This document shows, in pieces, positions 1 through 8,364 of a DNA stretch of 64,000 nucleotides. Below the pieces are notes generated by a model. The model searched no databases and was not told the DNA's origin. It worked only from the letters and a program-made list of their open reading frames with translations. A program made the translations under genes and the position numbers. How positions within the stretch are numbered: position 1 is the stretch's first letter; every line of letters begins with the position of its first letter. The DNA is from Paraglaciecola hydrolytica (lineage in GTDB: Bacteria > Pseudomonadota > Gammaproteobacteria > Enterobacterales > Alteromonadaceae). The stretch covers positions 429,195 to 493,194 of the forward strand of contig NZ_LSNE01000003.1 in NCBI RefSeq assembly GCF_001565895.1, given 5' to 3'.

Positions 1-67
1 GCTGCCACAAAGAATTAAGAGAGTTTTCGGCCGCATCAACTTCATGCTCTAAGGGTTTATCTGACAT
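1..67 (-). CDS. Partial CDS, unknown protein downstream of the sigma factor
   Basis: An ATG at 67-65 on the minus strand opens a frame that stays open to the window edge (about 22 residues, starting MSDKPLEHEVDAAENS). It overlaps the last 11 bases of the sigma-factor gene in another frame, a spacing typical of translational coupling. By position it could be a partner of the sigma factor (an anti-sigma or membrane protein is common there), but only the first acidic residues are visible and no family can be assigned. Confidence 0.55.
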   Translation of the reverse strand, partial: MSDKPLEHEVDAAENSLNSLWQ

Positions 68-584
68 GAGCCATGGCCTCCATAATCACTTTTTTACTGC
101 GGTTTAAAATAACACCCACATTGCTGAGCTGAATACCACAGACCTCGGCAATATCCTGATAACTCAGTCCTTCCATGGACAAGGTAACAATCTGTCTGGT
201 TTGAATTGGTAATTTGCGTACTTCGTCGAGTAAGGTGTTGATCTGTTGCTGTTGTTGCATATGCGACTCTGAGTTTAGTGTCTGACTTTCACTAGCATGG
301 GTTATTTCGCAATAGCTGTCATTACGTGGATATTTAGCGTGGTAAGCCACATGGCTGACGGCTTTATTGTGTGCCACGCGCAAAATATAAGTGAGTAAAC
401 TGCTGTCGCCTTTAAAGGTAGCCAGTGACTGCCATACGGCCAGTGAAATCTCCTGCAGTAATTCTTGGCGCAAATGATGATTAGCTTCATAGCTGGCCGC
501 TACCCTGCCAAGCAAACCACTGTATTGCTGCAAAATCTGATTAAAATCCTGACTCAAAATACTTCCTGTCTCGCTCATTTTCAT
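57..584 (-). CDS. ECF-type RNA polymerase sigma factor
   Basis: 175-residue sigma-70 family protein of the short ECF class, expected to bind core RNA polymerase and direct it to a small set of promoters. Residues about 18-85 fit region 2 (LLGRVAASYE, then LLQEISLAVWQSLATFKGDSSLLTYILRVA, in pieces, ending in AHNKAVSH). Residues about 115-172 fit region 4, with a helix-turn-helix reading LSYQDIAEVCGI followed by VGVILNRSKK. Two in-frame ATGs lie two codons apart (584 and 578); no strong ribosome site separates them. The downstream gene overlaps its stop, so the pair is probably co-transcribed. Target genes are not evident from the window. Confidence 0.85.
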   Translation of the reverse strand: MKMSETGSILSQDFNQILQQYSGLLGRVAASYEANHHLRQELLQEISLAVWQSLATFKGDSSLLTYILRVAHNKAVSHVAYHAKYPRNDSYCEITHASESQTLNSESHMQQQQQINTLLDEVRKLPIQTRQIVTLSMEGLSYQDIAEVCGIQLSNVGVILNRSKKVIMEAMAHVR

Positions 585-741
585 AAGTTACAGCTGCATA
601 GTCTGCATGCTGCTAAAAAAATTACAAAATAGTTGTAATAAGTTTTAAAAGTGACGGACTAGTTAAGTACCAGTCATCACATTGTGGATGTTTTTGGCTT
701 GATTAACTTCAGTTCTAACAACTTTTAAGAGGTATTTGATT

Positions 742-1014
742 ATGGATAAATTACAATTGTTCTTAATGTTCGGTTCAATATTAGCCGCTGGTATTTTGAT
801 ATCTTGGCTTGATCATACTAAAGGTTGGCAGTTCGCTGCTTGGTTCAACGGTGAAGTGACAAACCCCTTTAATAATCTAGATAAACCAATGCAACAGACT
901 AAAACAGCAGATAAAGACCAAATTATCGCTCAATTAACCGAGCGCATTCAGGTACTGGAAAAAATTGTCACTGAGCCTGCCTATGAGCTTAATCAAAAAC
1001 TGAATCGTTTATAA
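742..1014 (+). CDS. Small membrane protein resembling PspB
   Basis: 90-residue protein with one N-terminal membrane segment (about residues 5-22, FLMFGSILAAGILISWL) and a C-terminal short amphipathic or coiled-coil stretch (IAQLTERIQVLEKIV). That arrangement, including the LTERIQVLEKI element, resembles the phage-shock protein B layout, but no pspA or pspC is nearby, so this is a family-level hint only. The ATG at 742 is preferred over an upstream TTG because AAGAGG sits 10 bases before it. It stands alone between divergent and convergent neighbours. Confidence 0.7.
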   Translation: MDKLQLFLMFGSILAAGILISWLDHTKGWQFAAWFNGEVTNPFNNLDKPMQQTKTADKDQIIAQLTERIQVLEKIVTEPAYELNQKLNRL

Positions 1015-1040
1015 ACCCTTCACCCTTGAAACTGCAGTGT

Positions 1041-1078
1041 TGTTGGCTGCTATCACTCACCGTGATTTGTAGCCAACA
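1041..1078. other. Intergenic stem-loop
   Basis: An imperfect hairpin with outer arms TGTTGGCT/AGCCAACA and inner arms ATCAC/GTGAT lies between the small membrane protein gene and the convergent transporter gene. It has no clear run of T on either side, so it may be a weak terminator or only an RNA-end stabilising structure. Confidence 0.4.
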
Positions 1079-1156
1079 TGGCACTTAGTGCAGCTAAGCT
1101 CATGGGGCTGAGTTCCTTTGCCGCCTAACTGCAATTCCAATGACTATGGGTCTAGT

Positions 1157-2107
1157 TCAACCTTGATGATGTGTACTGGTGGTGAATGCTGGTAATGGTA
1201 TTTTGCCCATAGCAATGCCATTACCCACTAGTACGACACATACACCGATAATGGCTTCAAGATGCCATTGATAGCCCTCAAATACCGTGGATAAAATCAA
1301 GGCAACTATGGGGTAAACCAATACCACATAAGCTGATTTATCTGAGCCCATTTGTTTTACCAGTTTCATATAGGCGCCAAAAGCGAGCACTGAGCCAAAC
1401 ACTGACAAATACAACATGGACAGGTAATAAGCGGGGCTAGTAGGAACTCGCCACTCCACACCTTGGATCAAGGCGCAAGCCAAGATAAAAACCACGCCAT
1501 AACTCATGGCCCAAAAGTTCATCTGAATAACCGGTGTACCGTGATCGAGAATGCGTTCAGAGACAACATTGCCTAAGGAGGCAAAGAAAAACGAGGTAAA
1601 GGCTAGCGCTATACCGATGAGTAACAAATGATCGGCTTTGATTTTGGCAAATTCAGGTAAAAAAATCAGCGTGATGCCTAACATGCCAAGACTAGCGCCA
1701 ATAACCACCTCTCGACGCATGGGCTTTTTTAACAAAACTCGACGTAATACTACGTTGATGTACACCATGCATGAACTCATTACAGCGACGATGGCGCTGA
1801 GAATATATTGCTGACTATGGTAGAGCAGAGTGTAATCCAAAGCGTATAAACACAAGCCTGCCCCGGCCATTTTAAAATGGATATGACTAGGCAGGCCTAA
1901 GGATAATTTTCTAAAAAAACAAAATAAACCCAGAATAATGGCGGCCAGAGTAAAGCGCAGACCTACCGATATAATCGGGTCTACTTCACCAAATTGAAAG
2001 GTAATAGCTAGCCAGGTAGAGCCCCAAATTAACACTACGACTGCGAATAAACTGGAATTAGACAAGGAAATGTTTCTCAGGAAAATATAAGTATTTGAGT
2101 TTAGCAA
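1157..2107 (-). CDS. EamA/DMT-family transporter
   Basis: 316-residue polytopic inner-membrane protein of the drug/metabolite transporter superfamily, with about ten hydrophobic helices arranged as two EamA repeats (first opens FAVVVLIWGSTWLAI; second starts near residue 165). Substrate cannot be deduced. The reading frame has no ATG at its N-terminus; the candidate starts are TTG at 2107 and another TTG about 15 codons later just before the first helix, and neither has a strong ribosome site. The gene is divergent from the M20 peptidase. A second unrelated-by-position EamA gene is at 37911-38819. Confidence 0.85.
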   Translation of the reverse strand: MLNSNTYIFLRNISLSNSSLFAVVVLIWGSTWLAITFQFGEVDPIISVGLRFTLAAIILGLFCFFRKLSLGLPSHIHFKMAGAGLCLYALDYTLLYHSQQYILSAIVAVMSSCMVYINVVLRRVLLKKPMRREVVIGASLGMLGITLIFLPEFAKIKADHLLLIGIALAFTSFFFASLGNVVSERILDHGTPVIQMNFWAMSYGVVFILACALIQGVEWRVPTSPAYYLSMLYLSVFGSVLAFGAYMKLVKQMGSDKSAYVVLVYPIVALILSTVFEGYQWHLEAIIGVCVVLVGNGIAMGKIPLPAFTTSTHHQG

Positions 2108-2232
2108 ACGCGGCTTTATCTGCCTATGGAATGCTAAACCCGTTATTTGTTGTGCCTTGTAGGGTACTGGTAATTAAGTTAGATGGGGGGCTATACTGGC
2201 ACTCTATTTTACTTATTAAAATCTGCTTAATT

Positions 2233-3693
2233 ATGAAGAAGATAGCCCTCTTTATTAGTTTGCTGTTGTTGCTCTTAGCTGGCGTATTAATGTATCGAGC
2301 CGTCACCGTTTTCAGTGACACTCAGTTTCAGGTAACTGAGGCGCTTGTTCCTCAGGAACTTGATGAAAGTCAGGTCGTCTCTCGTTTTAGTCAGGCTATC
2401 CAGATCCCGACCATTTCCTATGATGATCGCAGCCAGTTTGACCATCAGGCTTTTAGTGATTTTCATGCCCATTTGGCTAAGTCATTCCCGTTAGTCAGCC
2501 AATATACTCAGCAAACCCGCATCGCTGACTACAGTGTGGTGTATCACTTGGTAGGTCAAAACACCGCGCTTAAACCTGCTTTGTTTATGGGTCATATGGA
2601 TGTGGTGCCCATCGAAGAAGCCAGCTTAGCCGATTGGCAACAAGAACCTTTTAGCGGTGCGGTCAAAGACGGTGTTATTTGGGGACGTGGCACCATTGAC
2701 GACAAAGTGAGTGTGCTGGCGTTAATGGAATCCATGGAGCTGTATTTGGCTCAAGGTCATCAACCTCAGCGCAGTATCTATTTTGCCTTTGGTCATGATG
2801 AAGAGGCCGGTGGAGATGGCGCCAAAGCGATTGCTGAACACTTTGCCCAACAAAACATTCAGTTTGAATTTATCCTTGATGAAGGTGGTGTAGTCACTGA
2901 CGGTATAGTACCCGGCGCTCCACAACCTGTGGCTCTGGTCGGTGTGGCTGAAAAGGGTTTTGTTAATTTTCATCTTAGCGTCAAGGGTGAAGGTGGTCAC
3001 TCATCACAACCACCGGATCACACTGCGGCGGGTATCATAGCGCAGGCGGTAGTAGACATAGAAAATCATCCCTTTACAGCCAAACTTGATTTTTTTGCTA
3101 TGATGTTTGAAAAAATTGGTTTTGCCATGCCTCTGAATAGCCGCCTGCCTTTAGCTAATTTGTGGCTGTTATCACCCGTAGTAGAACAGGCATTACTGGC
3201 CAAACCTAGCTCCGCGGCAAGCATGCGTACCACGACAGCGGTGACAATGTTGCAAGGTAGTAATAAATCCAATGTATTACCCACAGTGGCAAGTGCCGTG
3301 GTGAATTTTAGAATTTTGCCCGGTGATACTATTGCCAGTATTCGCGCTCATTTGATCAAGGTAATTGATAATCCTTTGGTGCAAATAGAAGCACACTTGG
3401 CCAATGAAGCGTCGGCCCTTTCACCTACTAATGCCTTAGGATTTGAGTTAATAGAGAGCACTATCAGGCGTTTAGATGATAACGTGTTAGTTAGTCCTTA
3501 CCTAGTTCAAGGGGCAACAGATTCAAGACATTTTCAAGCTCTATCTAAAAATATCTATCGTTTTATGATGGTGAGTTTAAATCCTACTACTTTAAAACAG
3601 TTTCATGGTGTGAATGAACAGATTAGTGTCAAAGACTATTTGCAGGCTATTCAGTTTTATTACGCTATGGTTAAACAAAGCGCTGAGGGTTAA
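2233..3693 (+). CDS. Membrane-anchored M20 family peptidase (PM20D1/carboxypeptidase S type)
   Basis: 486 residues from the ATG at 2233. The N-terminus (MKKIALFISLLLLLLAGVLM) is an uncleaved signal anchor or signal peptide, so the enzyme should work in the periplasm. Zinc-site motifs of the M20 family are visible: GHMDVVP, then WGRGTIDDK, the catalytic glutamate pair in HDEEAGG, and a dimerisation-domain HSSQPP. The arrangement and long C-terminal half fit the carboxypeptidase S / PM20D1 branch, which hydrolyses N-acyl amino acids or dipeptides. A longer reading frame upstream has no ribosome site. The next gene is a secreted amidohydrolase 38 bases downstream, so both may serve peptide or amide scavenging. 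Confidence 0.88.
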   Translation: MKKIALFISLLLLLLAGVLMYRAVTVFSDTQFQVTEALVPQELDESQVVSRFSQAIQIPTISYDDRSQFDHQAFSDFHAHLAKSFPLVSQYTQQTRIADYSVVYHLVGQNTALKPALFMGHMDVVPIEEASLADWQQEPFSGAVKDGVIWGRGTIDDKVSVLALMESMELYLAQGHQPQRSIYFAFGHDEEAGGDGAKAIAEHFAQQNIQFEFILDEGGVVTDGIVPGAPQPVALVGVAEKGFVNFHLSVKGEGGHSSQPPDHTAAGIIAQAVVDIENHPFTAKLDFFAMMFEKIGFAMPLNSRLPLANLWLLSPVVEQALLAKPSSAASMRTTTAVTMLQGSNKSNVLPTVASAVVNFRILPGDTIASIRAHLIKVIDNPLVQIEAHLANEASALSPTNALGFELIESTIRRLDDNVLVSPYLVQGATDSRHFQALSKNIYRFMMVSLNPTTLKQFHGVNEQISVKDYLQAIQFYYAMVKQSAEG

Positions 3694-3731
3694 GCTTTTT
3701 CAGCGTAAAAACATAAAAACAAGGAAACGAC

Positions 3732-5030
3732 ATGTTTAATCTTAAAAGCAGCACCCTAGCTGCGATCATCGCTGGCTGTGTATTCAGCCCCGCTTTATTA
3801 GCTAATACCAAGGTATTGCACATTGGCAATTTATTAGCCGTACCGGGTAAAGCGGTTAAATCTGAGCAAACAGTGGTATTAAAGGATGATGTTATCTCCG
3901 TCATTGTGGATGGTTATCAGGATCCTGCTAAATATGGGGAAGATGCTGAATACATCGATCTAAAAAATCGCTTTGTTATGCCCGGTTTGATGGACATGCA
4001 CGTGCATTTACAGTTTGAGCTTGGTCCTAAAAATGACAGCGAAAACTTAAAAATGTCTGACCAATTGGTCGAAATGCGCTCACTGATGTTTGCTATGCGC
4101 ACCTTAAAAGCAGGTTTTACCACAGTGCGTGATGTAGGCTCCATGAGCCAAGAAATGTACGCCATGCGTGATGCGATCAATAACGGCTGGGTAGATGGCC
4201 CACGTATAGTTGCCGCTGGTGGTGTTGGTATTACCGGTGGCCATGCTGATGTAAGTGGGCTTAAACCCGATCTTATGGAGCTTTATACCAGCCCCACTAT
4301 CTGTGATGGCCCTTATGATTGTCGCCGTGCTACTCGCGATGCCATTAAATACGGCGCCGATTTAATTAAGATCACCTCGACAGGTGGGGTTTTGACTGAT
4401 CGTGCCACCGGCACGGGTCAACAAATGGAAATGGACGAGTTAAAAGAAGTGGTGTTAGCCGCTAAACGTATGGGCCGTAAAGTAGCCAGCCATGCTCACC
4501 AAGAGGACGGGATTATTGCTGCACTTGAAGCTGGTGTGGACAGTATTGAACACGGTAGTTATGCCGGCGACAAAGCCATTAAGTTGTTTAAAAAAACCGG
4601 CGCCTATTTAGTACCTACGCTTTTAGCTGGGCATACCGTAGTAGAAATGGCTAAAAATTCTGATTTTATGAGCCCAGCAATCAAAGAAAAAGCCATTAAA
4701 GTCGGTGGTGATATGCAAGGTAATTTAGGGCGCTCATACAAAGCCGGAGTTAACATCGCTTTTGGGACTGACAGTGGTGTTTCTCAGCACGGCACTAACG
4801 CCTATGAAGCTGTTCTTATGGTAGAGGCAGGCATGAGTCCTATGGATGTCATTAAGTCGGCGACTGTGAATGGCGCAGACTTATTGGGCATGAGCAAGAG
4901 TATAGGTAGCATAGAAGTCGGTAAACAAGCCGATATTATTGCCACTGATGGCTCGCCCTTGGATGATATCAAACAATTATTGGATGTGGATTTTGTAATG
5001 AAAGGCGGCAAGGTTTTTGTGAAAAAATAG
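3732..5030 (+). CDS. Secreted metal-dependent amidohydrolase
   Basis: 432-residue amidohydrolase-superfamily enzyme with a signal peptide (about residues 1-24, ending ALLA-NT). Metal ligands expected for the imidazolonepropionase/prolidase-like branch are visible: MDMHVHL, a lysine in ADLIKITSTGG, SHAHQEDG, SIEHGSY and FGTDSG. Members of this branch cleave Xaa-Pro or Xaa-Lys/Arg dipeptides and other cyclic amides; the exact substrate is not determined here. AAGGAA precedes the ATG. It follows the M20 peptidase on the same strand and ends at a strong terminator. Confidence 0.88.
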   Translation: MFNLKSSTLAAIIAGCVFSPALLANTKVLHIGNLLAVPGKAVKSEQTVVLKDDVISVIVDGYQDPAKYGEDAEYIDLKNRFVMPGLMDMHVHLQFELGPKNDSENLKMSDQLVEMRSLMFAMRTLKAGFTTVRDVGSMSQEMYAMRDAINNGWVDGPRIVAAGGVGITGGHADVSGLKPDLMELYTSPTICDGPYDCRRATRDAIKYGADLIKITSTGGVLTDRATGTGQQMEMDELKEVVLAAKRMGRKVASHAHQEDGIIAALEAGVDSIEHGSYAGDKAIKLFKKTGAYLVPTLLAGHTVVEMAKNSDFMSPAIKEKAIKVGGDMQGNLGRSYKAGVNIAFGTDSGVSQHGTNAYEAVLMVEAGMSPMDVIKSATVNGADLLGMSKSIGSIEVGKQADIIATDGSPLDDIKQLLDVDFVMKGGKVFVKK

Positions 5031-5050
5031 GCTGCAGAAAGAGTAAGAAA

Positions 5051-5086
5051 AAAGGGATGTGACGCAAGTCAGCATCCCTTTTTTAT
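5051..5086. terminator. Bidirectional rho-independent terminator
   Basis: Stem GGGATG/CATCCC continues through TGAC/GTCA with one bulged base and is capped by a GCAA tetraloop. It is followed by six T on the plus strand and preceded by A's that become T on the minus strand, so it can serve both the amidohydrolase gene and the convergent membrane protein gene. Confidence 0.85.
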
Positions 5087-5092
5087 TCAAGA

Positions 5093-5461
5093 TTAGGATT
5101 TTATAAAGAGTTTATTATTTTTAGCGTATAAACAAGTTAGTACAAACAATACAAAAGTAAGTGGCACAAACACCAATTCAAACTGTTCAGCTAACAGACT
5201 GCGATATTTTACCGACCAAAATAATGCAAAAAAGCAATGGGCTGTTAGCAAAAATCCGCACCAGAAATTAATCAACTTAGCCCATCTAGCCTGGTGTAAA
5301 GCAAACCAAGCTAAATTACCAAATATCACTGCCATTACCAAAATGACGCTAGGAATAATGTAGTGTTGGCCGATGATAAAGGTTTGCAGTACCGCAAAGC
5401 TAGCCAGCAGCGCCAACAAGGCCATAAACCAATCCAAGGTAGTACTAAAGTTGAATCGCAT
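5093..5461 (-). CDS. Hypothetical four-helix membrane protein
   Basis: 122 residues with four predicted membrane segments (roughly 10-30, 34-53, 62-85, 95-113) and a short basic C-terminus. No recognised family motif. It lies between a bidirectional terminator and the GFA gene on the same strand, 47 bases downstream of that gene. Function unknown; the regular hydrophobicity and ATG start support a real gene. Confidence 0.65.
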   Translation of the reverse strand: MRFNFSTTLDWFMALLALLASFAVLQTFIIGQHYIIPSVILVMAVIFGNLAWFALHQARWAKLINFWCGFLLTAHCFFALFWSVKYRSLLAEQFELVFVPLTFVLFVLTCLYAKNNKLFIKS

Positions 5462-5508
5462 GTTGTCTTCCTAATTGTCCGGTTTAAAATTAATTTCAGG
5501 CCTGCAGA

Positions 5509-5916
5509 TTATTCTGGAAAACCTGCACAATGTTTCGCCTCGACACCTGTGTCATACCAAGCAGGGCGTTCGCTCCAAAATATATTATCACTCGGTTGAA
5601 TGTTGGGCTCTCCATCTAAGCTACCCGCTGGCACAATCAGCGCCTTACCACTTTTATTTAAAAAGGGTAAACCACAGCCGCATTGGGTGCAGAATACCTT
5701 GGTAAAATTGCGATCAGGGTATTCAAAACGTTTGGTAAGCTCAGCACCACTGGTCCATTGAATATTATCCGGATCGGTGAACAGATTAGCCACATGGGCC
5801 GAGCCCGAAATTTTTTGACATTGTTTACAATGGCATAGATAAAAACGTTTAAAAGTATTGTTCAGGGTAAATGTAACTGCGCCACATAAACAACTACCAC
5901 TAATTGTATTTTTCAT
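5509..5916 (-). CDS. GFA family zinc protein
   Basis: 135-residue protein of the glutathione-dependent formaldehyde-activating enzyme (GFA/CENP-V) family. The cysteine pattern expected for two zinc sites is present: CLCGAVTF near the N-terminus, CHCKQCQ around residue 30, and CTQCGCGLPF near residue 97. Most bacterial members are not proven formaldehyde enzymes, so the family name is the safe call. No formaldehyde-oxidation genes are nearby. Confidence 0.85.
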   Translation of the reverse strand: MKNTISGSCLCGAVTFTLNNTFKRFYLCHCKQCQKISGSAHVANLFTDPDNIQWTSGAELTKRFEYPDRNFTKVFCTQCGCGLPFLNKSGKALIVPAGSLDGEPNIQPSDNIFWSERPAWYDTGVEAKHCAGFPE

Positions 5917-5970
5917 CTGATGTCGTCCTAAGTTACCTTGTTATTAAGTTAAACGTACTGAGTTTATAAA

Positions 5971-6540
5971 CTACAAATCAAACTGCAATTGTTTGCTATT
6001 TTGTGCCATGAGTTGGTTTGCTGCGAGTTTATGCAAAATATGTATACAGGCAAGTATGGCCTCTGGTAAAGGTTGCTTGGTAGAGGCGATTAATTCACTT
6101 TTTAAACGGTTATTAAGCGGTCGTTTAGGTTTAATGGTGCTTGCTGTGTAACGCCGTTTTTGACTGGGTTTTAACATCTTAAGATTAGTGAAAATAGCTA
6201 GATGATCGAGCAACTGGGTGGCAAAAAACAAAGTGCTAACTAGCAAGGCTTTTTGAGCTGTTTTTTGCAACCAAGCAACAGTGGTCAACTCAAGTTCGTG
6301 GAAGGGATTATAGATAGACTCTTTAACCACCACCAAGACATCGATAACAGGGTGTTGGTGTAAATCAAATACCTGCAACTTTTGCTGTGAGCTTATTAAT
6401 GTAGTGCAATTTTTAAATACAAAAAACAACTGGTAATCACTAGGTAAGGGCTTGTTTAATAAGTCTTGGCTAAGGTCATTTATACACAGTTCAATATCAA
6501 ACTCTTGGTAATACTCGTGTATATAGATACCAATATTCAT
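5971..6540 (-). CDS. Unknown protein, possibly a degenerate DJ-1/PfpI-like fold
   Basis: 189 residues from the ATG at 6540 (a TTG lies one codon upstream). The order of elements suggests a DJ-1/PfpI or class I amidotransferase-like fold: an opening strand NIGIYI followed by an acidic segment, then DVLVVV, a helix with VAWLQKTAQKALLVST at the place of the nucleophile elbow, and LLDHLAIF. The usual nucleophile Cys at the elbow is absent (STLFF), and the C-terminal part is short, so it would not be a standard hydrolase. This resemblance is by eye only. It is the last gene of a tight run proB-proA-HAD-this gene (13 bases after the HAD gene). Confidence 0.6.
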   Translation of the reverse strand: MNIGIYIHEYYQEFDIELCINDLSQDLLNKPLPSDYQLFFVFKNCTTLISSQQKLQVFDLHQHPVIDVLVVVKESIYNPFHELELTTVAWLQKTAQKALLVSTLFFATQLLDHLAIFTNLKMLKPSQKRRYTASTIKPKRPLNNRLKSELIASTKQPLPEAILACIHILHKLAANQLMAQNSKQLQFDL

Positions 6541-6553
6541 CAATTAATACCCG

Positions 6554-7024
6554 TTAAACAATAAGTTCTGCAAGATGGTTTATGGCTACAACGTGCTCAG
6601 GTGGCTTTAGCTGCTGTGGATTATACCAAATGGCATGTAAACCTTGAGCTAATGCGGGATAAATGTCCTTAGCTAACGAGTCACCCACCATAATAATGTG
6701 TTGAGCTTCGACTTTTAATTCATCAACAATGTGCTTATAAAAAGCCGGCTCAGATTTGTCGTATCCTACAGTGCGATAGCAAAAAATATTGTTTAGATAT
6801 TGGCTTAAACCTGCTCTTTGCAGGGCTAAACGAATTTGTTCGAGGTTGGAGTCGCGGGCATTGGTGGCTAAATGACATGTTGCATTAAGACTTAAACGGC
6901 GCAAACACTCTACTGCGCCGGGTACTATTTCGATATGCGGCCAATCACACATTGGCCCTGTTTGATTGGGAAAATCCACCATCAAGGTATCACCCCAGTC
7001 AAACAGGTAATGTTGTTTGGACAT
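6554..7024 (-). CDS. HAD-superfamily hydrolase
   Basis: 156-residue haloacid dehalogenase-type phosphatase. Motif I is FDWGDTL (nucleophile Asp9, second Asp12), motif II is ATNA, the motif III lysine is in YDKSEPAF, and motif IV is MVGDSLAKD. The cap is small or absent. Substrate is unknown. It begins 15 bases after proA, so co-transcription with proline biosynthesis genes is likely although no role there is established. Confidence 0.85.
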   Translation of the reverse strand: MSKQHYLFDWGDTLMVDFPNQTGPMCDWPHIEIVPGAVECLRRLSLNATCHLATNARDSNLEQIRLALQRAGLSQYLNNIFCYRTVGYDKSEPAFYKHIVDELKVEAQHIIMVGDSLAKDIYPALAQGLHAIWYNPQQLKPPEHVVAINHLAELIV

Positions 7025-7039
7025 TAAGCTTAGCCTAAC

Positions 7040-8290
7040 TTAACTGCGTACTTCACCTTCACCCAAGACAATAAACTTCTCAGTGGTCAATGATTCAGCC
7101 CCCATAGGCCCATAAGCATGCAGTTTGCTGGTAGAAATACCAATTTCAGCGCCAAGGCCTAACTCACCACCATCAGAAAAACGCGAAGAGGCATTAGCCA
7201 TGACCACGGCTGAATTGATGCGGCGGATAAACGCCTGCGCTTTTGAATAATCCTGAGTAGCGATCACTTCGGTATGACCAGAGCCATAATTTTCAATATG
7301 CTCAACCGCTTGTTCATAATCGTCTACCACGCGGATGGCTATTTCCATCGCAAGGTATTCTGCATGCCAATCGTCTTCTGTGGCGGCAGTGGCGTTTTCA
7401 AAATAGCCAATACTTTGTTCACAAGCATGTATTTTGACTTGGTGTTTTGCTAGTAAAGCGGCGGCTTTAGGTAAATAAGTTGCAGCAATGTCTTTATGGA
7501 CTAACAAGGTTTCCAGAGAATTACAGGCACTGGTGCGCTGGGTTTTGCCATTTTCTAACAAGTTTAGGGCTTTAGTTTCGTCTGCGGCACTGTCCACATA
7601 TAAATGGCACACGCCTTTAAAATGTTGGATCACAGGAATACGGCTGTTTTCACTAACAAAACGAATTAAACCTTCGCCACCACGAGGGATAATCAAGTCG
7701 ACATATTGATTAAGTGTCATCAACTCGTTCATCACTTTACGGTCGGTATCAGGCACTACTACAACAGCAGCTGGGTCGATATTGTGTTTTTTAAGCGCCA
7801 GTTTAATGGATTCAGATAAAGCTAAATTAGAATGCAGTGCCTCTTTGCCACCACGTAAGATCACTGCATTTCCGGCTTTTAAACACAGGGCTGCAGCATC
7901 GATAGTCACATTAGGACGTGACTCATAAATCATCGCGATGACGCCCAAAGGGATACGCATTTTGCCAACTTGAATACCACTGGCCATACGCTGAATATTA
8001 GAGATAGAACCGACTGGATCAACTTGTGCGGCGATTTCTAAGACCGCATTGGCTATGCCTTTAATGCTTTGTGGATCAAGACTTAAGCGATCTAACATCG
8101 CTGCATCTAAGCCATTCTTTTTACCCTCATCCAGGTCTATTTTGTTGGCTGCAAGTATGCTGGGAGTCTGTTCTAAGAGTGAATTGGCGATGTCAGTCAG
8201 CAGCGTGTTTTTTTGCACGGAAGAAAGATTGGCGACTTGACGGGCTGCTTTTTGCGCTTGAGCGGCAGCCTGAGAAATAGAAAATGACAT
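7040..8290 (-). CDS. proA: Gamma-glutamyl phosphate reductase
   Basis: 416 residues, the usual length. Catalyses NADPH-dependent reduction of glutamate 5-phosphate to glutamate 5-semialdehyde, the second step of proline synthesis. ALDH-fold motifs are visible: YESRPNVTIDA, ILRGGKEA, IPRGGEGLI, and the catalytic cysteine in TSACNSLETLL. It follows proB on the same strand after a 74-base gap that contains a hairpin. Confidence 0.97.
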   Translation of the reverse strand: MSFSISQAAAQAQKAARQVANLSSVQKNTLLTDIANSLLEQTPSILAANKIDLDEGKKNGLDAAMLDRLSLDPQSIKGIANAVLEIAAQVDPVGSISNIQRMASGIQVGKMRIPLGVIAMIYESRPNVTIDAAALCLKAGNAVILRGGKEALHSNLALSESIKLALKKHNIDPAAVVVVPDTDRKVMNELMTLNQYVDLIIPRGGEGLIRFVSENSRIPVIQHFKGVCHLYVDSAADETKALNLLENGKTQRTSACNSLETLLVHKDIAATYLPKAAALLAKHQVKIHACEQSIGYFENATAATEDDWHAEYLAMEIAIRVVDDYEQAVEHIENYGSGHTEVIATQDYSKAQAFIRRINSAVVMANASSRFSDGGELGLGAEIGISTSKLHAYGPMGAESLTTEKFIVLGEGEVRS

Positions 8291-8335
8291 AGATATTCCT
8301 TATATTTGATCTTGTATAAAACAGGATCGATTGGT

Positions 8336-8364
8336 GAGACAAAAACTGTTTACGTCTTTGTCTC
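8336..8364 (-). other. Hairpin in the proB-proA intergenic gap
   Basis: Perfect arms GAGACAAA/TTTGTCTC around a 13-base loop lie directly after the proB stop codon. There is no long T run after it, so it is more likely an mRNA-stabilising or partial-attenuation element than a full terminator; proA has no other close promoter that I can identify. Confidence 0.45.

Noticed and set aside
2095..2232. Longer N-terminus for the M20 peptidase
   Set aside because: The extension has no ribosome site and places polar residues before the clear signal anchor at 2233.
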